Assembly: GCA_964647905.1 (NCBI GenBank)
Contig: CAZYJR010000014.1
Location: 1 to 64,000 of the forward strand
DNA: 64,000 nt
Source of the DNA: CAZYJR01 sp964647905
GTDB taxonomy: Bacteria; Desulfobacterota; DSM-4660; Desulfatiglandales; HGW-15
Reading direction: 5' to 3'
Positions 23,801-31,584 of this stretch are shown in pieces (positions within the stretch are counted from its first letter, which is position 1; every line of letters starts with the position of its first letter). The position numbers were made by a program, and so were the translations under genes. The notes under the pieces were generated by a model, which saw only the letters and a program-made list of their open reading frames with translations, did no database searches and was not told the DNA's origin.

Positions 23801-24430
23801 TTGCCTGTGTGGGTCTGGATCGTCCTTTGTCTCTTTTCCAGTTTGTTTGCCGTCAAGCTCCTGTTCGTGGCGTGTACGGGCTGGTCCATGCGCACGACCC
23901 GCGGGGCGATCTTTGTGCCCGCGCACAGGGAGAGTATAGAGGCCCTCCTTGAAGCGGTGCCCATGGAGCCCGGGGACGTCTTCGTGGATCTCGGCTGCGG
24001 GGACGGCCGCGTGCTTCGGGCGGTCAGGAAGAGATACCGGGTCGAGGCCCGCGGGGTGGATGTCAATCCCCTGGCCTGCTGGATGGCGAGACTGAGGAAC
24101 CTATTCGACGGCAAAGTGCGGATCCATCGTGCGGACTTCTGGGGCCACGACGTCGGTGATGCAGGGGTCTTGTTCTGCTACCTGTTTCCGGACGTAATGG
24201 AACGTATGGCCCGGAAGCTGGCAGGGGAGCTCAGAACCGGATCCCGAGTGGTCTCGGCCAATTTTCCCCTGCCGGGATGGACCCCCGTCGAGGTCGTACG
24301 CCCCGCCTCACCCGGACGCGGGGATCCTATCTTCATCTATCACGTCCCGGATGACCCAGGCAGTGACCGGCCGGCGGGTGCTAGAGGAAGTGGCAGGAGC
24401 AGTAATGCCCCGGGGAGATCTCCACCGTAG
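23801..24430 (+). CDS. Membrane-anchored class I SAM-dependent methyltransferase
   Basis: A 209-residue protein with an N-terminal hydrophobic anchor (VWVWIVLCLFSSLFAVKLLF) followed by a methyltransferase core: VFVDLGCGDGRVLRAVRK (motif I), ARGVDVNPLACWMARLRN and HRADFWGHD. The arrangement recalls the FAM173/ATPSCKMT-like lysine methyltransferases. The TTG start at 23801 follows GGGAGG; GTG 23807 is an alternative. The Pro/Gly/Ser-rich last 20 residues overlap the 3' end of the convergent dppF gene by 50 bp. Confidence 0.8.
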   Translation: MPVWVWIVLCLFSSLFAVKLLFVACTGWSMRTTRGAIFVPAHRESIEALLEAVPMEPGDVFVDLGCGDGRVLRAVRKRYRVEARGVDVNPLACWMARLRNLFDGKVRIHRADFWGHDVGDAGVLFCYLFPDVMERMARKLAGELRTGSRVVSANFPLPGWTPVEVVRPASPGRGDPIFIYHVPDDPGSDRPAGARGSGRSSNAPGRSPP

Positions 24431-25358
24431 GCGGCGGGTCTTTGCGACAGAGCTCGGCGGCGTGAGGGCAACGGAGCTGGAAACGGCACCCGGGCGGCGG
24501 GTCAATGGGCCGGGAGACCTCGCCCAGGATCTCGGGTACGGGCCGCTTGTAGGTAGGGTCCGGCACCGGGACGGCGGAGATCAGAGCCTTGGCATAGGGG
24601 TGGGCCGGGCGCTCGATCAGCTCCCGTGTGGGCCCGGCTTCCACTATCTTTCCCAGATACATGATCATGAGCCTGGTTGAGACATGGGCCAGTATGGACA
24701 GGTCGTGGGACACATAGAGACATGAGAAGTTCATGCGGGCGGAGAGGTCCAAGATCAGGTCCAGGATGCCCGCCCTGATCGATACGTCCAACATGGAGAG
24801 GGGCTCGTCCGCGATGACCACGCCGGGCTCCAGGACCAGGGCCTGTGCGATCCCCACGCGCTGCCTCTCACCTCCGCTCATCTCGTGCGGGTAGCGATAG
24901 CTATATCGGCCGGGTTCCAGCCCCACAGCGGCCAGGGCGTCAAGGGCGGCCCTGGATACCTCCCCTGTGGTCCCCAGCTTCAGCGCCCGAAGTGGCTCCG
25001 CCACCAGATCGAAGGCGGTGAAGCGCGGGTTGAGCGACTCGTAGGGGTCCTGGAAGATTATCTGGACCTCCTTTCGGTAGGCCAGGGTCTCGGCACGTGA
25101 CATGTGAGTCACGTCTTTCCCGTTGTATAGAATGGAGCCCCCCGTAGGCTCGGTCAGCTTGGCGAGAGCCAGGCAGCAAGTGGACTTGCCGCACCCCGAC
25201 TCGCCGGCCAGGCCGATGATCTCGCCTTTGTCCACCCCGAAGCTCGCCCCGTCAACCGCCTTGACGACCCTGGGACGCGCCCCGCGCAAGACCCGGGAGA
25301 GGAGCCCCTCGCCCAGGGTGAAATACCTCTTGAGCTCCTTTACCTCGAGAACTGCCAT
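24381..25358 (-). CDS. dppF: Oligopeptide/dipeptide ABC transporter ATPase (DppF/OppF type)
   Basis: A 325-residue ATPase with Walker A GESGCGKST, signature MSGGERQRVGIAQALVL, Walker B VVIADEPLSMLDVS and switch His in YVSHDLSIL. It ends with the oligopeptide-type C-terminal domain (PEILGEVSRPIDPPPGCRF, then CPHAAELC), which carries the cysteines that bind a 4Fe-4S cluster in many Dpp/Opp ATPases. It overlaps the DppD gene by 19 bp and is last in the opine dehydrogenase-Dpp operon. Confidence 0.92.
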   Translation of the reverse strand: MAVLEVKELKRYFTLGEGLLSRVLRGARPRVVKAVDGASFGVDKGEIIGLAGESGCGKSTCCLALAKLTEPTGGSILYNGKDVTHMSRAETLAYRKEVQIIFQDPYESLNPRFTAFDLVAEPLRALKLGTTGEVSRAALDALAAVGLEPGRYSYRYPHEMSGGERQRVGIAQALVLEPGVVIADEPLSMLDVSIRAGILDLILDLSARMNFSCLYVSHDLSILAHVSTRLMIMYLGKIVEAGPTRELIERPAHPYAKALISAVPVPDPTYKRPVPEILGEVSRPIDPPPGCRFQLRCPHAAELCRKDPPPTVEISPGHYCSCHFL

Positions 25359-26383
25359 GTCTTCTTCTCACCGGCCAACAGGCGGAATTCCTCTGCCCGG
25401 TCGTACCTCAGGCATGCGGCAAAGTGATTCCGCCCCACCGGCTCGAGCGGGGGCCGGCCATCGTCGCACACGGGTTCGGCAAACGGGCAGCGGGGTGAAA
25501 AAGGGCATCCTGCGGGCGGATCGAGGAGACCGGGCGGGGAGCCGGCTATGGAGATCAGCTCCCGGTCGAGATCACGGAGGCTGGGAAACGCGTTCATCAA
25601 ACCCAGGGTGTAGGGGTGGTAAGGCTCCCTGAAAAGCGCCTCTGCCGGGCCCGTCTCCATGAGGCGGCCGGCATACATGATTCCGATCCGGTCGCTTATC
25701 TCCGCTATCACGGAGATATCATGGGTGATGAGGAGCACCGAGGCCGCCCCGCCCTTCCGCTCCTGCCATTCCGAACGGATTTCCTTGAATTTTCTCAGGA
25801 TGCGCTCCTGAACAAGGACGTCCAACCCGGTCGTGGGCTCGTCCATGATCACCAGCTCCGGCCCCAGTACCAGGCTCATGGCGATCATGGCCCGCTGGCG
25901 CATCCCCCCGCTGAGCTCGTGAGGGTAGCTTCCCGTCAGCTCCGGCTGCAGCCCCACCAGATCGAACAGGGCCTCTACCCGCCGGCGGCCCTCTTCCTCC
26001 CCGCACTCCTCGTGGGCCTGCAGGGCCTCCAGGAGCTGATCCCCCACCCTGTAGACCGGGTTCAGTGCGTTCATGGCGCTCTGGGGCACCAGGGAGATCC
26101 CGCCCCACAAGACCCGTTTCCTGAAATCCCGCGCGCTCATGCCCAGGAGGTCCTCCCCGCGGAAGCACATGCGGTCGGCTCCGACCAGTGCGCTCCGGGG
26201 CATCAGCCTGAGGAGCGTCCGGATGAGGGTGGACTTGCCGCACCCTGACTCGCCGGCCAGGCCGAAGACTTCGTTCTCCCCGACGGAAAGGGAAACGCCG
26301 TCCACGGCGTTTAGAAGGCCCTTGTTCGTGCGGTAGGCGGTATGCAGGTTTTCGATTTCCAGTAGCAAGCCTCGGTCTCCCAA
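25340..26383 (-). CDS. dppD: Oligopeptide/dipeptide ABC transporter ATPase (DppD/OppD type)
   Basis: A 347-residue ATPase with Walker A GESGCGKST, signature LSGGMRQRAMIAMSLVL, Walker B LVIMDEPTTGLDV and LLITHDISVI. The C-terminal oligo_HPY extension ends with DPPAGCPFSPRCPFAEPVC. It forms the heterodimeric motor with the DppF-type protein. It starts 3 bp after the DppC stop. Confidence 0.92.
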   Translation of the reverse strand: MGDRGLLLEIENLHTAYRTNKGLLNAVDGVSLSVGENEVFGLAGESGCGKSTLIRTLLRLMPRSALVGADRMCFRGEDLLGMSARDFRKRVLWGGISLVPQSAMNALNPVYRVGDQLLEALQAHEECGEEEGRRRVEALFDLVGLQPELTGSYPHELSGGMRQRAMIAMSLVLGPELVIMDEPTTGLDVLVQERILRKFKEIRSEWQERKGGAASVLLITHDISVIAEISDRIGIMYAGRLMETGPAEALFREPYHPYTLGLMNAFPSLRDLDRELISIAGSPPGLLDPPAGCPFSPRCPFAEPVCDDGRPPLEPVGRNHFAACLRYDRAEEFRLLAGEKKTWQFSR

Positions 26384-26386
26384 TAA

Positions 26387-27265
26387 TCAGCGCTGCCTGA
26401 GACGGGGATTGGCCACCTCCTCGTAGGCCCGGCTGATGAAGACCAGGGCGCTCACCAGGAGGATGATGCATAACGAGGGCCAAGCGAACCACCACCAAGC
26501 GGTCCGGATCTTTCCCGAGATCCAGAGCTCGTAGAGCATGCCGCCCCAGCTCAGGTTAGAAGGATCGCCGAACCCAAGGAAGCTCGCCCCGGCCTCCGCC
26601 AATACGGACCACGCGATGTTGAAGGCCGTGTACAGGAGCAGGAGCGGCATGATATTGGGCAGGATGTGGCGGTATATGATCCGGAGGTCCCCGGCCCCCC
26701 TTGCACGGGCGGCCAGGATGAACTGCCTCTGGGAAATGGCCAGAGTCTGGGCCCGGATCACCCTGGCCGCCGTCCTCCAGACGATGCAGCATATGGCTAT
26801 GATCACGAACCAGAAGTCCCGCCCGAAAAGCGAGATGAGAACGATCAGGAACGGCAGAAAGGGCATTCCGTAGACCACATCCGTAAACCGCATCAGGACC
26901 TCGTCCAGCTTGCCCCGGTAGAACCCGGCGAGCAGCCCTACGTTGGCCCCGGCGACTATGGAAATGAGGCCGGAGACCAATCCGATCAAGACCGTGGTGC
27001 GGGTGGCGAATATCATCTGGCTAAGGATATCCCGGCCCATCGAGGTCGTACCCAGAGGGAACTCCTGGGTCGGGGGCCTGAGAAGGGCCATGCGCCCATG
27101 TTGATCATGGAGGGTTGCCCAGGGATCGTGCGGTGCTAAATTAGGGGCCAGAAGGGCGACCAGACCGAAGAACAGGAGCACCCCCGCCCCGAAGAGCCCC
27201 AACTTGTGACCCTTGATGATCCGGACTTGCGCAGCCGCCGCCCCCCTCGCCCGTGCCAGGACCAT
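26387..27265 (-). CDS. dppC: ABC transporter permease (DppC/OppC type)
   Basis: A 292-residue inner-membrane permease with the OppC N-terminal segment (GHKLGLFGAGVLLFFGLVAL), LAPHDPWATLHDQ, PLGTTSMGRDILSQMIFATR, and the EAA-loop region AARARGAGDLRIIYRHILPN that contacts the ATPases. About six transmembrane helices are evident. It starts 2 bp after the DppB stop. Confidence 0.92.
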   Translation of the reverse strand: MVLARARGAAAAQVRIIKGHKLGLFGAGVLLFFGLVALLAPNLAPHDPWATLHDQHGRMALLRPPTQEFPLGTTSMGRDILSQMIFATRTTVLIGLVSGLISIVAGANVGLLAGFYRGKLDEVLMRFTDVVYGMPFLPFLIVLISLFGRDFWFVIIAICCIVWRTAARVIRAQTLAISQRQFILAARARGAGDLRIIYRHILPNIMPLLLLYTAFNIAWSVLAEAGASFLGFGDPSNLSWGGMLYELWISGKIRTAWWWFAWPSLCIILLVSALVFISRAYEEVANPRLRQR

Positions 27266-27267
27266 CC

Positions 27268-28260
27268 TCAGCCCCCGGTCGCTTTGGCCCCGGCGATCTT
27301 CACCCTCGGGTCCAGGAATCCATAAGAGATATCCGCCAGGAGATTGAGGAAGATAACCAGCACGGCCAGCAGCAGGAAGGCGGCCTGGGCCACGGGATAG
27401 TCGCGGGAGGATGCTGCCTGGACCATCAACTGCCCCATGCCGGGCCAGGAGAATACCTGCTCTACAATGACCTGCCCTCCGATGGCGAACCCCACCATGA
27501 CCGAAGACACGGTAATCACCGGGAGGAGCGCGTTTCGTGCGGCATGTCGTATCATCACGGCAGCCGGCCTGAGGCCCTTGGCCTGGGCGAGCTCGATAAA
27601 ATCGCTACCAAGGAGCTCGAGCATGGAGTCCCGCATGATCAGCATGGGCGTTGCCAGGTAGTAAACGCCCACCGTGATCGTGGGAAGCACCAGGTGGTGG
27701 AGGAAATCGGCCGAGAAGAGCAGCCCGAATCCGCTCTCCAGAGGGGTCCCCGGGGAGAGCATGCCGCCTGTGGGAAACAAGTCCAGCCGATAGCTCAGGC
27801 CCATCAATAGGAGAATTCCGGTAACAAAGGGCGGGGCCGATTGCATAACCAGCGCGGTCACTGTTGCGCCGACATCCAGGACACCGTTCCGCCGCCACGC
27901 CATGATCATGCCCAGCCCTACTGCAACCACCAGGGTGAAGGCGAGCCCCGCTCCCATGAGAAAAATCGTGTTCCAGAAACGGTAGACCACCATCTCGAAG
28001 ACAGGCTTGGAGGTGGCGAACGAACGGCCCCATTCCAAGGTCGCCATGTTCTTCAAGTAGAGCAGGTATTGCTGGTAGAGGGGCTTGTCCAGTCCGTAGG
28101 CCTGGCGGAGGCGGGCTTGCGCGGCCTCGTCCAAAGCCGGAGAGATCACCTGCGCGGTCGGGTCCCCCGGCAGCATCCGAAAGATGAAAAAGAGGATCGT
28201 GGCCACCGCGAACAGAGTCATCAAGGTATAGAGAGTGCGCCTGAAAACGAACGCTTGCAA
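27268..28260 (-). CDS. dppB: ABC transporter permease (DppB/OppB type)
   Basis: A 330-residue permease with the DppB start (YTLMTLFAVATILFFIFRML, then PGDP), the YGLDKPLYQQYLLYLKNM block, the EAA-loop AKGLRPAAVMIRHAARNALL and a VEQVFSWPGMGQLM exit motif. It starts 142 bp after the binding-protein gene; that gap holds a stable hairpin, as often found between binding-protein and permease genes. Confidence 0.92.
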   Translation of the reverse strand: MQAFVFRRTLYTLMTLFAVATILFFIFRMLPGDPTAQVISPALDEAAQARLRQAYGLDKPLYQQYLLYLKNMATLEWGRSFATSKPVFEMVVYRFWNTIFLMGAGLAFTLVVAVGLGMIMAWRRNGVLDVGATVTALVMQSAPPFVTGILLLMGLSYRLDLFPTGGMLSPGTPLESGFGLLFSADFLHHLVLPTITVGVYYLATPMLIMRDSMLELLGSDFIELAQAKGLRPAAVMIRHAARNALLPVITVSSVMVGFAIGGQVIVEQVFSWPGMGQLMVQAASSRDYPVAQAAFLLLAVLVIFLNLLADISYGFLDPRVKIAGAKATGG

Positions 28261-28335
28261 TAATCCTCCTCCGCCTAGATCGGACCATGACAGCTCTACT
28301 TATGAGCGCGGGCCGCAGCCCGGTCAAGAGGGAAC

Positions 28336-28384
28336 GGCCCGGGACCCCGGAGAGTTTCCAAATCTCCACTCCGGGACTCGGGCC
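28336..28384 (-). repeat. Intercistronic hairpin between the binding-protein and permease genes
   Basis: On the minus strand GGCCCGAGTCCCGGAG and CTCCGGGGTCCCGGGCC form a long, slightly imperfect stem. There is no T-run, so it more likely stabilises or processes the upstream mRNA than ends transcription. Confidence 0.5.
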
Positions 28385-28401
28385 TATGCCGCAGGGTTGC
28401 A

Positions 28402-30057
28402 TCAGGTCTTAGGGTAGAGCAGCCTCCCTTTCGCGTCCCAGGAATAGCCCGCCTCAGCCAGGATCCTGCGCGCCCTCTTGGGATCTTCAGGGACCGGTTT
28501 GACCGCGGGGTTATGCCAGAAGGTGTTGGCCGGGCCGATGACAGACCCGCCCGGATCGGCATACCCGCTGAGGACGGCTTGAATGATGAGCTCCTTGGGG
28601 ATCACATGCGCGATGGCCTTGCGGAAGGCCGGATCATTCAAGGGCGGCCTATTGATATGGTAGCTCAGCGTGTAGAAGCCGTGGTTCGGGTACCCCTCGG
28701 CCACCACGTTGGGCACCTTCTTGAGATCCTCGAGCAGGCTGGGCTTCAGGACATACCTGGTCCTGTCGCACTCGCCCTTCTCAATGGCGGCCGCCATCGC
28801 GTCATGACTCCCGTATACCACTCGAATGATTCCATCGCACTTGGGCGCATGAAAGTGCTCCCTGTAGGCCCCGACCTTGAGCTCCCGGCCCTGGTCCCAG
28901 TGCTCGAAACGGAAAGGACCGCTTCCCACGGGCTTGTCGTTGGGGAAGTTGAGCGGGTCGTCCAGGTTGGAGACCTTCTCCGGGATGTCCTTCCAGATGT
29001 GACCGGGGATAAGGAACACCGCCCCCAGCACGTTTGATATGAACGGAGCAAAGGGCTCTTTGAGCTTGAAGCGTACCGTGTTTCCGGAGGTGATTCTCAC
29101 ATCCTCTATGTTCTCGAGGTTCCTTGCATGGAAGGGGGCCTTCCACTGGGTGTGGTAGTCGAAAGTGAAGACCACGTCTTCCGCGGTCAGGGGCTTGCCG
29201 TCATGCCAGCGCATGCCCTCTCTGAGGGTCACGTCAACGGTGGTGGGATCCACCACGGTATACCCGGTAGCGGCCCAAGGCCTGGGCACCCCGTCGGTCC
29301 CGATGCGAAAGAGCCGGTCATAGATCATGCGAAGGGCCATGAACTCGTCGTGGCTCTTGGCGCTCACCGGATTGAGGGTCTTCAGGGGGTTGGTCATACC
29401 CGTTCGCACGTAGCCGTTGCCCGCCACCACCTCCATGCTGATGTCGCTCCAGAAGCTCCCGATACCTTCACCCATCATGGGGGTCAGATTTCGAATACGG
29501 TCGGAGCGGTAGGCGTTGGTCATCCTGGGATAGGCGATCACATTCTGTGACTGGAGCTCATGGATCCGCTCCTGCGCCCTATGCACCAGACCGCGCCTCT
29601 CCTCGAGATCCATGGCTTGTCTCTGCGCCTCGGCCAAACGGTCAATCTCGGGATCCGACAGCCCCTCCCAGTTGTATCCCCCTTTCCGGTACTGGCTGGA
29701 ATGGTGGCACTGATAGACGAAGATATCAGGGTCTATCCGCAGGGACGCCCCGGACAGCATCACGAACCACATGTCATAGTCGTGATCCAGGACCACCTTC
29801 TGGACGTTTTGGTTGTAGTCGATGGGATCCGGTATCACCTCCCAGCCTATGGTCTTGAAGGCCTGCGCGCAGGCCCTGGCCACCTCAGGGCGGACCGGGT
29901 CCACCGTGGCCGTTGCCGTAGTGATGCGCATGGGCGCAACCTGGCTCCCTGACTCGGGCTTTGCCCAGACCAAACCGGAGCCCATTAAGAGACCCCCGCC
30001 TATCGCCGCCCCGCCGGCCTTTAGGAAATCCCGGCGGCTCACTTTTCTTGCACTCAT
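28402..30057 (-). CDS. Tat-exported, circularly permuted family 5 substrate-binding protein
   Basis: A 551-residue binding protein with a twin-arginine signal (KVSRRDFLKAGGAAIGGGL); ATG 30057 follows GGAG. The SBP_bac_5 segments are in unusual order. Residues about 40-210 carry what is normally the C-terminal third (IGWEVIPDPIDYNQNVQKVV, WEGLSDPEIDRLAEAQRQ, EERRGLVHRAQERIHELQSQ). Then follows the usual N-terminal opening (GMTNPLKTLNPVSAK, LREGMRWHDGKPLTAEDVVF, PVGSGPFRFEHW, SYHINRPPLNDPAFRKAIAH), and the protein stops at DPKRARRILAEAGYSWDAKG, which normally precedes the last third. It delivers its ligand to DppBCDF; an opine or peptide ligand is inferred from context. Confidence 0.85.
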   Translation of the reverse strand: MSARKVSRRDFLKAGGAAIGGGLLMGSGLVWAKPESGSQVAPMRITTATATVDPVRPEVARACAQAFKTIGWEVIPDPIDYNQNVQKVVLDHDYDMWFVMLSGASLRIDPDIFVYQCHHSSQYRKGGYNWEGLSDPEIDRLAEAQRQAMDLEERRGLVHRAQERIHELQSQNVIAYPRMTNAYRSDRIRNLTPMMGEGIGSFWSDISMEVVAGNGYVRTGMTNPLKTLNPVSAKSHDEFMALRMIYDRLFRIGTDGVPRPWAATGYTVVDPTTVDVTLREGMRWHDGKPLTAEDVVFTFDYHTQWKAPFHARNLENIEDVRITSGNTVRFKLKEPFAPFISNVLGAVFLIPGHIWKDIPEKVSNLDDPLNFPNDKPVGSGPFRFEHWDQGRELKVGAYREHFHAPKCDGIIRVVYGSHDAMAAAIEKGECDRTRYVLKPSLLEDLKKVPNVVAEGYPNHGFYTLSYHINRPPLNDPAFRKAIAHVIPKELIIQAVLSGYADPGGSVIGPANTFWHNPAVKPVPEDPKRARRILAEAGYSWDAKGRLLYPKT

Positions 30058-30109
30058 GATCACGCTCCTCCCTCCGGTCGAACTCGACCGCTTGATTGTG
30101 GACCCTCTC

Positions 30110-31300
30110 TTACCTTTTCCCATGCCCTTCAGACACCGGATTCGCCGCCGCCGCCTTGCGGGAACCCGGGGCATAAGGCCTCTCCACGTAGTCCAGGATC
30201 TCCTCCCGGCTCAAACCGGCCAACCCTAGCCGTTCCAAGGTCCTTCCACCGGCGAGGTAGTCCGTGTCATTGTAAATGGACGCGATTCGAACGATGCATT
30301 GAACGGCCGGCGTCTCCACTCCGGAGGTGCTTCCCAATTCCAGGAGCGGCACGAGGAGATAAGGGCAGTCCTCGCTCACATATCGGTCGCGGGGGCTCCG
30401 CGGCCCGTCATATCCGAATGAGCTGTGGATGGGGGAGTTCCGGGCGAAGTCGTATATGTTCTCGACCTCCAGGTTGTAGAAGATTCGGACGGTTTCGACG
30501 AAGGGCGCCAGGTGTAGTCCCAGCGCCCGGGCCACGGCCAGACGCTCGTCATCGATCGCCTGCTGGACTTTGGTCACTGACTCTGACATGCCCTCACGGT
30601 AGAAGTAGAACTCCCCCTTCCTGGACTCTGCAACACCCATATTGAGGACTGCGGTGGCGGGATGGACGATCATGTTCGCATTGGCAAGGCCGGCTGCGAG
30701 TACGTTCCGGAGGGGGATGCACTCCAGGCCCAACAGCTCGCTGATCATCCCGCGGACGTCGTCCAGCCCGGCGGCCGGGAGCGAGGCGACCTCAAAGCCC
30801 TTTTTCACGCCCAGCACAAAGACCTCCCCCGGCCCGGTGATCCGGCAAGCGTGAGGAATGCTGTTCGCCTCCACCAGGGTCGGGCGGTCGGTGCACCCGG
30901 CTTCCCTCATCATGCGCATGAGGACCAGCGATCCGAAGTTGCCCGGGAGCAGGACAATGGTGTGCCTGTCCCCCAAATTCGGGAGGAGCAGGCTGAAGAG
31001 CGGCTCCTGGGCGAAGGAGGGTACTATAACGAAGAGTATGTCCGCGAAGCCGGCCGCCTCCTTCATGTCCGAGGTCAAGGCCTCCAGCGGGGCGAAGCCG
31101 CTTGTTGCAGCGGCGATCTCCCTGCCGTTTCGCGTAATCCGCTCGACCGCTCTAATGCCCCTCGCCCTTCCAATACCTTGCAGGTTCTCAATAAAGTCAG
31201 GGTGCTCGTAGACCAGCACCCGATGCCCCATGGAGGCAAGAGAAAACGCCAAGGCATGCCCGCCGTTGCCCGCCCCCAGGACCGCGATTTTTTCACCCAT
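30110..31300 (-). CDS. Opine (octopine/nopaline-type) dehydrogenase
   Basis: A 396-residue protein with an N-terminal nucleotide-binding fold (KIAVLGAGNGGHALAFSLAS) and the octopine dehydrogenase C-terminal domain, recognisable from LANANMIVHPATAVLNMGVA, FYREGMSESVTKVQQAIDDE and the SPIHSSFGYDGPRSPRDRYV region. Opine dehydrogenases reductively condense an amino acid with a 2-oxoacid, or oxidise opines in reverse. GGAG precedes ATG 31300; the longer frame to 31399 crosses the putative promoter. It sits between a sigma-54 activator gene and a Dpp importer, suggesting import and breakdown of an opine-like compound. Confidence 0.87.
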   Translation of the reverse strand: MGEKIAVLGAGNGGHALAFSLASMGHRVLVYEHPDFIENLQGIGRARGIRAVERITRNGREIAAATSGFAPLEALTSDMKEAAGFADILFVIVPSFAQEPLFSLLLPNLGDRHTIVLLPGNFGSLVLMRMMREAGCTDRPTLVEANSIPHACRITGPGEVFVLGVKKGFEVASLPAAGLDDVRGMISELLGLECIPLRNVLAAGLANANMIVHPATAVLNMGVAESRKGEFYFYREGMSESVTKVQQAIDDERLAVARALGLHLAPFVETVRIFYNLEVENIYDFARNSPIHSSFGYDGPRSPRDRYVSEDCPYLLVPLLELGSTSGVETPAVQCIVRIASIYNDTDYLAGGRTLERLGLAGLSREEILDYVERPYAPGSRKAAAANPVSEGHGKR

Positions 31301-31371
31301 CCCTGTGTTCTCCTCGCCTGACTCCGATCTCTCCGGGGAAAGGCCCCGGCCCCGGAAGGCTTTACTGTGTA

Positions 31372-31386
31372 TCAAGTTCCGTGCCG
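31372..31386 (-). promoter_or_regulatory. Candidate sigma-54 promoter of the opine operon
   Basis: The minus strand reads CGGCACGGAACTTGA. Against TGGCACGNNNNTTGC the -24 element is almost perfect and the -12 element lacks only its final C. It lies about 72 bp upstream of the opine dehydrogenase start and just downstream of a sigma-54 activator gene. Confidence 0.45.
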
Positions 31387-31584
31387 CAGGATGGATCAAT
31401 CGTTTAACCGGTCTTTCTTTCAGGGAAAAGCGTTCAGGACTCGACCGCAGGCGGGATTTTCACCGGGCTGGAGGCATGCCCCTTGGTGTATGCGCATTAA
31501 ACAGAGACAGGAGTCGGATCGGCCTTTTTGATATCAATACCAATGACATACCAGGACGGACCAGCAACTTTACATGTCTTGAAA

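Noticed and set aside
31472..31490. Second possible -24/-12 element (GGCATGCCTCCAGC on the minus strand)
   Set aside because: It has GG and GC at the right spacing but mismatches at most other positions; the element at 31372-31386 is closer to consensus and better placed.
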